Shown here piece by piece: positions 23,801 through 29,077 of a stretch of 64,000 nucleotides of DNA. The position numbers and the translations under genes are program-made. Under the pieces are notes generated by a model that saw only the letters and a program-made list of their open reading frames with translations, searched no databases and had not been told where the DNA came from. The stretch spans positions 22,913,185 to 22,977,184 of the forward strand of contig CM044966.1 of NCBI GenBank assembly GCA_024516035.1, read 5' to 3'. This DNA comes from Bactericera cockerelli (taxonomy: Eukaryota > Arthropoda > Insecta > Hemiptera > Triozidae). Every line of letters starts with the position of its first letter. Position 1 is the stretch's first letter.

Positions 23801-24305
23801 AAATATTCATTAAAAAAAAAAACAAAAAAATAATAATAATAATATCGTCTTATTTATACTGCCCGATTAGGACTATTAAAGTCCTATTATTCCAGCAGTA
23901 AGCCCAAGACATATTATTATGTGGTAAAAATCCCAAATGGGAGGATAAATTGTCACGTCCCGGCTGGGTTTCGAACCCACGACCTCTGGAATCTCTGGAT
24001 TCACAGAGTGCCGCCTTTACCACTGAGCTACCGGGACAGACTAAAATAAAAATAATAACTAAAATTTTCGACAGTGGAGGAGCGTGTTTCTGGAACCGGG
24101 GGGGCCCCCGGTCTGGTCTCACCTGTTGCACGATGCAGTGGCGACTCCACGAGTGCCCGGCGGCGCAGCGGTCCCCGCCCCCCTCCCCTCCTCCCCCCCT
24201 GTCCACGCACAGGAGACAGGAGGTGAGACAGGCCACGCCCACAATCACCTCCCACGGGTGCGAGGCGCACAGCTCGCCGTGGCGCCGGAACAGACGCACC
24301 AGCAT
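546..24305 (-). CDS. HMGCR: HMG-CoA reductase, N-terminal 573 codons in 11 exons (3' end outside window)
   Basis: 3-hydroxy-3-methylglutaryl-CoA reductase reduces HMG-CoA to mevalonate with NADPH at the ER membrane. In insects this supplies isoprenoids such as juvenile hormone precursors rather than sterols. Exons (minus strand, in order): 24308-24123, 22351-22240, 21388-21301, 20789-20596, 12458-12352, 11400-11243, 7037-6927, 5609-5470, 3784-3584, 1963-1779, 785-546. All introns are GT-AG and the phases join without conflict, giving 1719 coding bases. The protein follows the vertebrate enzyme almost collinearly: start [20 protein letters not shown], sterol-sensing segments ([40 protein letters not shown]), a variable serine-rich linker, then [10 protein letters not shown] and the catalytic start CCENVIGY containing the conserved catalytic glutamate. 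The remaining catalytic Lys, Asp and His lie past the left edge. Exon 11 has two one-base frame breaks. The start is the first ATG after the exon 1 acceptor and matches the family N-terminus. Confidence 0.95.
1085..1280 (-). mobile_element. SINE family B
   Basis: Minus-strand tRNA-like head with gtagctcagtggtaaagg and B box, followed by the family body (gggaggataacttgtcat, taagccctagacacattatt). Confidence 0.8.
1604..1699. mobile_element. hAT-type MITE with 8-base target duplication
   Basis: Inverted ends CAGTGGCGTAGCTAG and ctagttacgccactg, flanked by direct repeats CATACCTG at 1596-1603 and 1700-1707. Eight-base duplications and CAG...CTG ends are typical of hAT elements. Confidence 0.8.
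1779..1963 (-). CDS. HMGCR: HMGCR exon 10 (start of catalytic domain)
   Basis: The acceptor is ccccag|gcatga and the donor is accaag|gtgagt. It encodes [20 protein letters not shown] then [11 protein letters not shown] and [10 protein letters not shown], matching the N-domain of the catalytic part. It joins exon 11 in phase 0. Confidence 0.94.
2574..2683 (-). mobile_element. SINE family D
   Basis: Contains cgtgatgtcacaactactca and the minus-strand tRNA-like head with the B box mutated. It lies in the HMGCR intron between exons 9 and 10. Confidence 0.7.
3319..3546. repeat. Long inverted repeat near HMGCR exon 9 donor
   Basis: Left arm agacactaataaataaaaaa ... ctgtgtctcatatctttt and right arm aaaagatatggagacacag ... 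tttattattagtgtct pair over roughly 110 bases around an AT-rich centre. It could form a hairpin in the pre-mRNA. Confidence 0.8.
3584..3784 (-). CDS. HMGCR: HMGCR exon 9 (linker)
   Basis: The acceptor is ttccag|gaaccg and the donor is tggagg|gtgagt. It encodes a low-complexity linker ([35 protein letters not shown]) between the membrane and catalytic domains. The linker is fast-evolving in the family, so the call rests on phases and position. A long inverted repeat starts about 40 bases after the donor. Confidence 0.85.
4140..4400 (+). mobile_element. Dispersed repeat with ttgttgttgctcccccgtcc
   Basis: Shares a 60-base block (cagcttggctacagctggag, then gagtgatggtctccagccaa) with 33960-34035 (minus) and partly with 12505-12570. 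No coding capacity. Confidence 0.5.
4480..4690. repeat. Imperfect direct repeats
   Basis: Two copies of a segment with gtgtcatgcgcacaat (about 80 bases) preceded by repeated atcgatatt/cgatatt words. Intronic. Confidence 0.6.
4755..5062 (-). mobile_element. SINE family F, interrupted
   Basis: The tail part (ggttttaccctccattcgct) and head part (gttagaaaattctgcaccac, ctctggactacaggcagtag) are separated by about 85 A/T-rich bases (4842-4928) absent from other copies, apparently an insertion. Confidence 0.65.
5470..5609 (-). CDS. HMGCR: HMGCR exon 8 (last membrane segment)
   Basis: The acceptor is ccccccag|atgggt and the donor is ttctga|gtaagc. It encodes [19 protein letters not shown] then [18 protein letters not shown]. 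The IKFIFFEQ motif closes the membrane domain in all animal HMGCRs. Confidence 0.94.
5644..5735 (-). mobile_element. Short repeat with terminal hairpin
   Basis: Holds the conserved aaaacgaacacaatacttcc and the palindrome tttctaatattagaaa bracketed by ttccga/tcagaa-type arms. Other copies are at 10298, 13618, 26571, 32472, 45560 (reversed) and 52948. Confidence 0.65.
5940..6926. repeat. 73-base minisatellite carrying the HMGCR exon 7 donor
   Basis: Fourteen copies of a unit that on the minus strand reads exon 7 fragment (atgatagtgaatgagacg, then attcaagg), end of exon and donor gtgagtgtg, then intron. Compared with the true exon each unit lacks a stretch of about 22 exon bases, so the array began from an internally deleted copy. 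Confidence 0.92.
6927..7037 (-). CDS. HMGCR: HMGCR exon 7 (luminal loop)
   Basis: The acceptor is ccccag|ccgtct and the donor is atgag|gtgagt. It encodes [20 protein letters not shown] then [17 protein letters not shown], a poorly conserved luminal loop with potential N-glycosylation sites (NDT, NTS). Its assignment rests on position and on phase agreement with exons 6 and 8. Confidence 0.85.
7093..7560. mobile_element. Composite of dispersed-repeat pieces
   Basis: The block ggcagagaatgcctaaggca, then cgccccggattacaag, recurs at 21003-21055, 25103-25150 and 48480-48525. The preceding part (7093-7390) is AT-rich with no coding signal. Confidence 0.5.
7595..7772 (-). mobile_element. SINE family C
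   Basis: Minus-strand head ccgtggctcagtggttaag with B box (gggattcgaacctgca on the plus strand) and body with ccggaaacggaaaatttcgg. Confidence 0.8.
8157..8279 (-). CDS. Possible small ORF, 40 residues
   Basis: ATG to TAG on the minus strand in a GC-rich island inside the HMGCR intron between exons 6 and 7. Third codon positions are strongly GC-biased, like the HMGCR exons (ttc, cac, ctg). It would encode [20 protein letters not shown] followed by [14 protein letters not shown] and an acidic end. A four-copy tandem repeat abuts its 5' side, as at the real splice junctions here. It could be the last exon of an undetected gene or a chance open frame. The plus strand also has an exon-like donor (gaaataca|gtaagt), so the strand is not certain. 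Confidence 0.3.
   Translation of the reverse strand: MWGKTLRCLGTLWSQLFRIFHFLHHYHLLYFFEGAEAEWD
8276..8395. repeat. 34-base tandem repeat, four copies
   Basis: Units of the type atggcccgcgctttctattt plus attgaggttgatt. They begin at the edge of the GC-rich island just to the left. Confidence 0.85.
8487..8640. mobile_element. Inverted-repeat MITE
   Basis: Arms of about 40 bases (catgaaacaggactgaagtt type, then gagataagccagac) are about 90 percent complementary. A diverged relative is at 55010-55186 (gacaggattagaataaatcc ... ttatcctgtttcataatgtg). Confidence 0.7.
9311..9450 (+). mobile_element. SINE family D
   Basis: Head gtagcttgatggataaggcg, B box ggttcaagtct, and body ending tatcacgaaagtgattaaca. 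Confidence 0.8.
9460..10297. other. HMGCR: AT-rich intron sequence
   Basis: Part of the HMGCR intron between exons 6 and 7. It holds a short repeated piece (aacctcacttagtgaagtca, also at 46800 and 57310) and words like tatacagggt, but no exon or clear element. Confidence 0.6.
10298..10388 (-). mobile_element. Short repeat with terminal hairpin
   Basis: Same element as at 5644: gaaatcggagcaaaaaaat, then the palindrome tttctaatattagaaa and ctcggaagt. Confidence 0.65.
10616..10890 (+). mobile_element. SINE family E
   Basis: Head caccgtggccgagtgagtta, B box ggttcgatcc, body tgttcggggtccactcatac, and tail aattctgcgctatccact. Confidence 0.8.
10965..11242. repeat. Decayed duplication of HMGCR exon 6 end
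   Basis: At 10976-11030 there is an imperfect copy of the exon 6 end (atgagaaccgcagacatgat). It is followed by six or seven ragged units with ccttcacgaattctaccc, derived from the middle of exon 6, running up to the true donor at 11242. Confidence 0.8.
11243..11400 (-). CDS. HMGCR: HMGCR exon 6
   Basis: The acceptor is cctcag|ctctcc and the donor is ctcag|gtaagc. It encodes [15 protein letters not shown], then [20 protein letters not shown] and LMIVHVL, matching the cytosolic loop and next membrane segment of the family. A decayed partial copy of the exon lies just downstream (10965-11240). Confidence 0.93.
11535..11695 (+). mobile_element. Dispersed repeat, partner at 57395
   Basis: The stretch tttctttcacgaatagtggg, then ggaaatatttggaa, is shared with 57395-57510. 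Family not recognised. Confidence 0.55.
11818..12351. repeat. Tandem array carrying HMGCR exon 5 with its donor
   Basis: Four copies of a 122-128-base unit, each holding the exon 5 segment from [12 protein letters not shown] to LILE, the donor gtgagtag and a (ta)n spacer. The reading frame stays open through several copies. Confidence 0.93.
12352..12458 (-). CDS. HMGCR: HMGCR exon 5
   Basis: The acceptor is attccag|gagttc and the donor is ctagag|gtgagt. It encodes [16 protein letters not shown] and [19 protein letters not shown], a very strongly conserved membrane segment. Most of the exon with its donor is repeated four more times downstream (11818-12351). Confidence 0.95.
12490..12835 (+). 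mobile_element. Dispersed repeat with 20-G run
   Basis: After a run of 20 G (12540-12559), the block tgacccagcacctaaatggg through cgtttcatggctacgaaata recurs in reverse at 27105-27265. Confidence 0.6.
12864..13010 (-). mobile_element. SINE family D
   Basis: Minus-strand copy with aaaccgggacttgaaccacc (B box) and atcgatcaagctactgaggt (A box side). Confidence 0.8.
13328..13713 (+). mobile_element. SINE B head joined to hairpin repeat
   Basis: The family B head (cccggtagctcaatggtaaa) and part of its body end near 13445. An element follows with ggaaccatctacagaatgtc, gaccgacagacggacaca and the terminal hairpin, with the same composition as 32275-32568. Confidence 0.65.
14019..14194 (-). mobile_element. 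SINE family C
   Basis: Minus-strand copy with agcaaccaatgctcttaacc (A box side), B box and body. Confidence 0.8.
14213..14341 (-). mobile_element. SINE family D
   Basis: Minus-strand copy directly next to a family C SINE in the same orientation. Confidence 0.8.
14567..14574 (+). promoter_or_regulatory. TATA box of the nested gene
   Basis: TATAAAAG sits in a non-repetitive stretch 440 bases before the start codon. Transcription would then start near 14595-14600, giving a 5' leader of about 400 bases that includes a family D SINE (14649-14750). Strong TATA boxes are typical of tissue-specific secreted-protein genes. Confidence 0.5.
14649..14750 (+). mobile_element. SINE family D in the nested gene's leader
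   Basis: Head gtagcttgatcgataaggcg and B box-like ggttcaggttcc. It lies between the TATA box and the start codon of the nested gene, so it is transcribed with it or sits in a 5' intron. Confidence 0.75.
15007..15115 (+). CDS. Nested gene exon 1 (signal peptide)
   Basis: Thirty-six codons plus one base, ending ccTGGACATG|gtaagg. I chose the ATG at 15007 because it gives a hydrophobic signal sequence and the correct phase for exon 2. The later ATG at 15018 is in another frame and gives a serine/arginine-rich peptide that would not join in phase. Confidence 0.7.
15007..17018 (+). CDS. Nested gene for a 99-residue secreted protein, two exons, family unknown
   Basis: The gene lies inside the HMGCR intron between exons 4 and 5, on the opposite strand. 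Exon 1 (15007-15115) reads [20 protein letters not shown], an evident signal peptide with hydrophobic core at residues 9-17 and likely cleavage near EEAEA|GRS. Its donor is acatg|gtaagg, leaving one base of a codon. Exon 2 (16828-17018) follows tttccag, starts with the two missing bases (giving Asp37) and stays open to a TGA. The mature part is basic and probably helical, with Cys53 and Cys66 that could form one disulfide, and ends in SYLINPGT. Third positions of exon 2 are GC-rich, like the neighbouring HMGCR exons. The phase match, good splice sites, signal peptide and a TATA box 440 bases upstream together support a real gene. Candidates are a peptide hormone, a cytokine-like factor or a salivary protein. 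I recognise no family. Confidence 0.72.
15155..16117 (+). pseudogene. Decayed RTE-like LINE reverse transcriptase
   Basis: Fragment in the intron of the nested gene. Reverse-transcriptase motifs can be read in several frames: [35 protein letters not shown], then [12 protein letters not shown] and [12 protein letters not shown], ending [13 protein letters not shown]. Internal stops and frame changes show it is dead. The YLGS and LYGTE motifs are typical of the RTE group. It runs directly into a family A SINE lacking its own head. Confidence 0.75.
16118..16389 (+). mobile_element. SINE family A, 5'-truncated
   Basis: Begins at gggatccgttggttcgaatt (B box) and ends ttccactaaagagtgtta. An internal stretch (16225-16320) is unlike other copies. 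Confidence 0.7.
16390..16580 (+). mobile_element. Dispersed repeat, partner at 63546
   Basis: The block tgctagtttcttttggctgt, then ctatgaagtatggtccttgt, is repeated almost exactly at 63625-63715. Confidence 0.6.
16632..16827. repeat. AT-rich tandem array up to the nested-gene acceptor
   Basis: About seven copies of a 25-30-base unit of the type ataattataatttccttttgtata. The last copy merges into the acceptor ataattatgatttccag, so the array appears to have grown from the acceptor region itself. Confidence 0.75.
16828..17018 (+). CDS. Nested gene exon 2 (mature protein, stop)
   Basis: Begins after tttccag with a 2-base partial codon, then 62 codons and TGA. It contains [20 protein letters not shown] and [16 protein letters not shown]. 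The intron (15116-16827) has been filled by an RTE-like fragment, a family A SINE and a tandem array next to the acceptor. Confidence 0.72.
17059..17064 (+). promoter_or_regulatory. Possible polyadenylation signal of the nested gene
   Basis: ATTAAA 41 bases after the stop codon, followed by a T-rich stretch. The surrounding sequence is AT-rich, so chance occurrence is easy. Confidence 0.3.
17130..20595. repeat. 36-base minisatellite carrying the HMGCR exon 4 donor
   Basis: Several dozen copies of a 36-base unit. On the minus strand it is the last 16 bases of exon 4 plus the donor gtgagttag and a tagt-rich spacer. Longer variant units carry 40 more exon bases (around tgatgaccagagcctc). Units are clean at 17130-19010 and 20470-20595 but full of one- and two-base deletions at 19020-20465. 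Confidence 0.93.
20596..20789 (-). CDS. HMGCR: HMGCR exon 4
   Basis: The acceptor is a run of 18 C then ag|ggacg, and the donor is tccg|gtgagt. It encodes [20 protein letters not shown], then [20 protein letters not shown] and SVGTLSG, the core of the sterol-sensing domain. The donor and last 16 exon bases are the unit of the array at 17130-20595. Confidence 0.94.
20830..21250 (+). mobile_element. SINE A remnants and other repeat pieces
   Basis: Family A words (aattaatttgagtttgagac; ttgagcattaacctcgcctg) are broken up by the cggggcgaagttaatgcc repeat and end at the ggcggggt-type piece. This fills the gap between HMGCR exons 3 and 4. Confidence 0.55.
21301..21388 (-). CDS. HMGCR: HMGCR exon 3
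   Basis: The acceptor is ccccag|gtatcg and the donor is ctcaa|gtaaga. It encodes [20 protein letters not shown], a membrane segment of the sterol-sensing domain, and ends in DLSDLK. The phases fit exons 2 and 4. Confidence 0.93.
21430..21790. other. HMGCR: Unassigned intron sequence
   Basis: Between HMGCR exons 2 and 3. Open frames occur on the minus strand, but there is no splice-bounded island or recognisable motif. Confidence 0.5.
21793..22005 (+). mobile_element. SINE family A, plus copy of an inverted pair
   Basis: Head ttggtagtcaaatgattgaa, B box ggttcgaatccg, tail gcattaaccttgcctggtta. It sits tail to tail with the next copy. Confidence 0.8.
22016..22220 (-). mobile_element. SINE family A, minus copy of an inverted pair
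   Basis: Complete copy from ctctttagtggaagtt to the head at 22220, ending only 20 bases from the HMGCR exon 2 donor. Confidence 0.8.
22240..22351 (-). CDS. HMGCR: HMGCR exon 2
   Basis: The acceptor is ttctcag|gaatac and the donor is atcatgg|gtgagt. It encodes [15 protein letters not shown] then [16 protein letters not shown], matching the second membrane segment and the start of the sterol-sensing domain. The acceptor side is repeated about 16 times upstream (22352-23520). Confidence 0.93.
22352..23520. repeat. Tandem array carrying the HMGCR exon 2 acceptor and exon start
   Basis: About 16 copies of a roughly 71-base unit. Read on the minus strand each has a (ttcta)n pyrimidine tract, the acceptor ttctcag, and the first 43 or so bases of exon 2 ([15 protein letters not shown]). 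Small variations include GTATAG for GAATAG and extra pentamers. Confidence 0.93.
23846..24045 (-). mobile_element. SINE family B
   Basis: Full minus-strand copy with gtttcgaacccacgacctct (B box). It lies just downstream of HMGCR exon 1. Confidence 0.82.
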
Positions 24306-24308
24306 CGT
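24123..24308 (-). CDS. HMGCR: HMGCR exon 1 (first coding exon)
   Basis: The acceptor is ttccag|acgATG, so three untranslated bases precede the start codon at 24305-24303. There must be an upstream non-coding exon, which I could not locate. It encodes 61 residues: a short cytosolic N-terminus, the first membrane segment ([16 protein letters not shown]) and a glycine-rich luminal loop with [11 protein letters not shown], ending HCIVQQ|gtgag in phase 0. The intron just upstream is a tandem array that repeats the acceptor. Confidence 0.93.
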
Positions 24309-24837
24309 CTGGAACAGAGGACAAGAAGGGGTTAAGGGTTAAGAGGACTTAGTATTTATTCTTGAGAGGGTATTTATTTCTGGAACAGAGGACAAGAAGG
24401 GGTTAAGAGGACTTAGTATTTATTCTTGAGAGGGTATTTATTTCTGGAACAGAGGACAAGAAGGGGTTAAGGGTTAAGAGGACTTAGTATTTATTCTTGA
24501 GAGGGTATTTATTTCTGGAATAGAGGACAAGAAGGGGTTAAGAGGACTTAGTATTTATTCTTGAGAGGGTATTTATTTCTGGAACAGAGGACAAGAAGGG
24601 GTTAAGGGTTAAGAGGACTTAGTATTTATTCTTGAGAGGGTATTTATTTCTGGAATAGAGGACAAGAAGGGGTTAAGAGGACTTAGTATTTATTCTTGAG
24701 AGGGTATTTATTTTTGGAACAGAGGACAAGAAGGGGTTAAGAGGACTTAGTATTTATTCTTGAGGGGGTATTTATTTCTGGAACAGAGGACAAGAAGGGG
24801 TTAAGAGGACTTAGTATTTATTCTTGAGAGGGTATTT
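24309..24837. repeat. Tandem array carrying the HMGCR exon 1 acceptor
   Basis: About seven further copies of a 63/72-base unit follow the true junction. On the minus strand each has a pyrimidine tract (ccccttcttgtcctctg) and ttccag or ttctag-like ends, i.e. copies of the exon 1 acceptor region. The two unit lengths alternate, differing by a gggttaa insertion. Confidence 0.9.
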
Positions 24838-24957
24838 TTTTTATTTTACACTTTTATTTTTTTTATACAAAACAATCAACATTAAATTATTAACAGTAAT
24901 AATTTTTTTTAACAATATTTACAAAATAAAAAATAGAAAAAAAATATTTAAATTTAA

Positions 24958-25086
24958 GGGCGGAATTAATAGACGTTTTTGTAATACCTCTGTGGCGCTA
25001 AGTCACGGATTGCGTACTGTGTAAGATAGGGAAAACCGACACTTACCAACGACTTAAGTTATTGATGTTGTCTATTAATTCCGCCC
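24958..25086. mobile_element. PIF/Harbinger-type MITE
   Basis: Ends GGGCGGAATTAATAGAC and gtctattaattccgccc are perfect inverted repeats flanked by TAA on both sides (24955-24957, 25087-25089). TAA duplications are the mark of the PIF/Harbinger group. Confidence 0.75.
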
Positions 25087-25277
25087 TAAATGTACAATTG
25101 TCTTGTAATCCGGGGCGAAGTTAATGCCTCAGGCATTCTCTGCCACTTAACCTCGAGGGTACAACTTGAAAGATGAGGTTTTACAGAGGTTTTACAGTTT
25201 TTTTATTTATTTTGTGGCCAGCTATGATTTGAGAATTTATATCTGTGTGAACAGGTATTCACATTTTCCAAGATTGT

Positions 25278-25890
25278 TTTTTTTTTTTTTTTTTTTTTTT
25301 TCAACAAATAACTTTTATTTATTTACATTTTTTGTTATTTACAATGGATGAAAATAATATAAATATCAAAAAATACAAAGACAAAATTTTAAATCATAAG
25401 TCAGTATCCCATAGCCTAATGTACTTATTAAGTATGTGCTAGGCTATGGTTATGTGATATAAATTTTTAATAATTGATGAAAAAAAAATAAAAAGTGTTT
25501 TTCTCTCTCCTATAGTTATTGTAATTGAAATGTTATTGTCAATAAGTAATTGTAAAAATAGAAATTCTAATTTAGGGGAAAATAATTATGAATAGATTTT
25601 TTACTGTCATTATTTTAAAAGATTGCGTATAGTTTCCTTGTTTTGGTCCTCAATTAACCATTTTTGGACAAATTTCTTTGTTATTTTGCTGTTGAAAATT
25701 TGTGTTTGAATTGTTAACGACTGTGGTAGTAAATTGTATATTCGTCTGGCTAGGTAAGTAAAATGTCGCATTGTCAGTGTTTTATGTATTCTGTTAGTTT
25801 GAACTTGATTTGGTCTTCTTGTGTTATAAATGTTCGTCTTCGGTTTTGAAATATATTTTGTGCTCTCAGCATTTTTCAAGTTTTTCTACT
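25278..25890 (-). pseudogene. LINE 3' fragment with poly(A)
   Basis: A minus-strand frame (25610-25879) reads NTRRPNQVQTNRIHKTLTMR then ARRIYNLLPQSL, which resembles the C-terminus of Jockey/CR1-type reverse transcriptases. A poly(T) run at 25278-25301 is the poly(A) tail seen from the other strand. Confidence 0.55.
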
Positions 25891-25989
25891 TTTATTATTT
25901 TCTCTAGTTAGAATGAGAGAAACAGAAATCTTCCACGATCATGTATGATTTAGTACTTGGCGCCTAGTTTCGCGCCTGACTGACCGACA

Positions 25990-26236
25990 ATTAAATCAGA
26001 GTAATTTCTAATAACAGAGTGTAGAGCCCTGCACAACACCTCACCGTGCTACAACTCAGTCATTAACCGTGCGGCATGCTACCATTGCAACGCGCCAAAT
26101 CAGTTCTTGGTAGCGAGGTCACCGCTCAAGTGACGCAGCGCCGGTGTAGCTTAACACTGTCGACACTAATGTAGGTCAAACACATTAGAGAGATCGAGAA
26201 GTCAGAGGTATGGTCGATGAGTATCTACAGCTTCTC
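25990..26236. other. Non-repetitive GC-richer block
   Basis: About 250 bases without a known repeat, with several CpGs (caacgcgccaaatcag, gtgacgcagcgccgg), upstream of HMGCR and next to a TG repeat. On the minus strand there is a possible donor (gtagcacg|gtgagg). It is a candidate for the missing HMGCR 5' exon or promoter, but nothing proves it. Confidence 0.2.

Positions 26237-26237
<1 letters not shown>

Positions 26238-26285
<48 letters not shown>
26238..26285. repeat. (TG)n microsatellite
   Basis: About 24 TG units. Confidence 0.95.
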
Positions 26286-26286
<1 letters not shown>

Positions 26287-26570
26287 TTGTGAAATTTGTC
26301 AAGTGTCTAATTCTACCAAACTAATGAACTAATCTTAAAACTTGGAATCCATTATATTAGTAATTCTGTAATGTTCCAGACACTCCAAGACCTGTCATTT
26401 AGCCAGATAAGTCTTCAGACCAAAAGTTTTAAACCTCACCTAGCTGGTGGCTTGGTCTGGCATGCGCAATATCAAGCACTCCTGAACACAGGAGTGGTAT
26501 AGTTGGTTGACTCGACGTAGCGGAGTGCTCCTTACTTGGGGTTGCGACCGATTTCAGCAGCATTGAGAAG

Positions 26571-26661
26571 AAAAAAAATTGAAATCATAGCAAAATGTTT
26601 ATTTTTTACAAAAAAACACAATACTTCCGATTTTTAATATTAGAAATTTGTCGGAAGTAAT
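26571..26661 (-). mobile_element. Short repeat with terminal hairpin
   Basis: Diverged copy of the 5644 element ending gtcggaagtaa. Confidence 0.6.
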
Positions 26662-26817
26662 ACGTGCAAGTGAGCCATTAGGTATAAGATAAAAGCTAGT
26701 TATTTGTGTTATTATGTCACAATTTTCGATATTACGAGAACTAATGATTATGCATCATATCTCCAATCAACCATCATATTCCGACATCAATGTCGTAATG
26801 CTGCTACTGGTCGTTGG

Positions 26818-26975
26818 CCACACTACAACTACCCCAAATTGTCCTCACGAGGCTAGGGTAGGCCCCGACATCCAAAGTACAGAGCCGAAAAAATACGACC
26901 CCGCCGGGATTCGAACCCGGGTCACCTGGAGTGCAAGCCGAGCATGCTACCGCTAAGCCAAGATGACTACTATCC
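26818..26975 (-). mobile_element. SINE family G
   Basis: Minus-strand tRNA-like head with gggattcgaacccgggtcac (B box). The body cctcacgaggctagggtagg matches the plus copy at 35390. Confidence 0.75.
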
Positions 26976-27104
26976 ATTGGGTATGGGTACGGTGACCTCA
27001 GCTTCCTCAGAAGTGGTGCGATGACTCAATACTATGGTCCATGACAGTTCTCTCTATACTTGAAACTTACTGCACCCGTTTGGGATTTTAACACCTTTTT
27101 TTAA

Positions 27105-27265
27105 AACGAGTGTTTTACAGCCTTTTTTATTTCGTAGCCATGAAACAGGAGCTACTACTGTAGATGCTTGTGGTCTGTGTTGTAGCTTGCCTATCCCGTA
27201 GTATGCCTCCCCTCTGATGGGTGAGAAGTGCCACAGTACTTCCCACTTAGGTGCTGGGTCAACAG
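27105..27265 (-). mobile_element. Dispersed repeat, reverse copy of 12680-12835
   Basis: Shares atttcgtagccatgaaacag and gggtgagaagtgccaca with the copy at 12680. Confidence 0.6.
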
Positions 27266-27802
27266 CGACTATCTAACACACATACTGCAAACCCTCTTAT
27301 ATTAATTTTTTTTAGGGTTAAACCATATATATATTAATTTTATTTGATAGTTCCTATGCGTCCTTGTCTTTTATACTAGAGTGAATATTAGAGAGCATAT
27401 GATATTTTAATGAAATTGAATTTAAAAATGGTTAATCCATTACTCATGGGGTTTTCTAGACAAAGAGAACCCTGTTTCGAGTAAGGATTATAATAATATA
27501 ATATTATAATAATAATATTTCTGATCACTTAGTTCTAAAGAGGACTTGTGTAGAATCTCGAAACCCTCTTAAGTGAGTGGCAGAGACGGGGAGACCTCAG
27601 GTATCCAGGACAGAACACAGAACCCCATCTTCTAGTTTTCGGATCAAGGTGGACCACTCAACCACTGTACTATCTATGTTCTGATAATAGTATACGACAC
27701 AATACATTTATGTATGAATACCTATACAGTATACAAAACATATGTAGACACTGTACATAATAGTCGAAATTGATAATATATTCGAAGAGATTGAGAGAAG
27801 AT

Positions 27803-28095
27803 AGTCACCGTGGCAGAGTGAGTTAGCGCGCTAGGCATTGCACGCATGGCGATCTGGGTTCGATTCCCAGCGGGGCAGGAATTTTTCTGCTCTGTACTTG
27901 GATGTTCGGGGTCCACTCATACCTCGTGAGGAAAAAATGAGTAGTTACTTGTATGAGTAGCAACCAGTGGCGGCATTACCAGAGTAAAAAGAAATTAATG
28001 TAATAGAATAATTCGAAATGTGAAGGAGGCTCTTAGTAATGCTGCGCCACCCACAAAAATTGTGAAGGGGCCTTGTGCTTGACCACAAATAAAAT
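27803..28095 (+). mobile_element. SINE family E
   Basis: Head caccgtggcagagtgagtta, B box ggttcgattccc, body, and tail ctgcgccacccacaaaaatt. Confidence 0.8.
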
Positions 28096-28339
28096 CTTAC
28101 ATACATACAGTTGCCTGAGGCCTGAGATGGAGAGAAGATACCGCTCCTAACTTCTAGTGAGAACTGTGCTTAAGCTTCGAACCAATGATAGAAGACTTGA
28201 CGAGTGTATTGATATAAGGTTAAGTTAAGTCATCGTATTTGTGTTGATCACCAGGCGTGGCCGGTGCTAAGGAGCTGCGGAACTGCAGCACCTTCGGGCG
28301 AAAAGAGGAAGAGAGAATTTTTTACGAAGAAAAAAATAA

Positions 28340-28496
28340 AAATTGTGAGAGAGGAGAGAGAAAGAGAGAGCGAGAGAGAGAAAGAAAGAGAGAAAAAGAG
28401 GAGAGAGAGAGAGAACGAGAGAGAGAGAGAGCGAGAGAGAGAGAGCGAGAGAGAGAAAGAGAGAGAGAGGGAGAGAGAGAAAGAAAGAGAGAGATC
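28340..28496. repeat. GA-rich microsatellite
   Basis: Interrupted (GA)n with gagc and gaaa variants. The open frames over it are low-complexity artefacts. Confidence 0.95.
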
Positions 28497-28509
28497 TAGA
28501 TGTCTTCAT

Positions 28510-28905
28510 TTCTAATATTAAAATTTCTAAGAAATGCGGTCAGATCAGCAGCAGAGATAATAGAAGAGATCTGCTGACTCAACATCAAGACAAGACACGG
28601 TAAGGCACGAGGACTAGTACTGGTGTAGTATACTGCTGATGCTATGGGACGTTCCCAGGGAGAAGACCAGTGTCTCGCTTGAGGACTATAGAGGGAGAGA
28701 AAAATGTAGGTGTTTTTATTTCTAATATTACAATTTCTAAGAAATGCGGTCAGATCAGCAGAGATAAGAGAATAGATCGCTGACTCAACATGAAGACAAG
28801 ACTCGGTGAGGCATGAGGACTTCTAGTGCGCAGAACTGCCCTGGTGTTACTGCTGATGCTATGGGACGTTACACAGGGAAAAGACCCGTGTCTCGCTAGA
28901 GTACT
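28510..28905. repeat. Two-copy tandem duplication of about 195 bases
   Basis: Both copies begin tctaatattaaaatttctaa or similar, contain aatgcggtcagatcagcag, and end tgtctcgctngag. The copies differ by small indels. Confidence 0.8.
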
Positions 28906-28937
28906 TTACAAAACGTAAAGTTATAAACGACTAACTT

Positions 28938-29077
28938 TTCATATTTGTGTTAATCACTTTCGTGAAATCACAACTACTCGAACTCGGTTTACTAAAACGA
29001 CGCTGAATCCAGGACTTGAACCACCGACCTTCAGGTTACAAGTCTGCCGCCTTATCGATCAAGCTACTGAGGTCGGT
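28938..29077 (-). mobile_element. SINE family D
   Basis: Minus-strand copy with ccaggacttgaaccaccgac and the A box side atcgatcaagctactgaggt. Confidence 0.8.

Noticed and set aside
23950..24342. Plus-strand frames across HMGCR exon 1
   Set aside because: They are antisense to a well-supported exon and run into a SINE.
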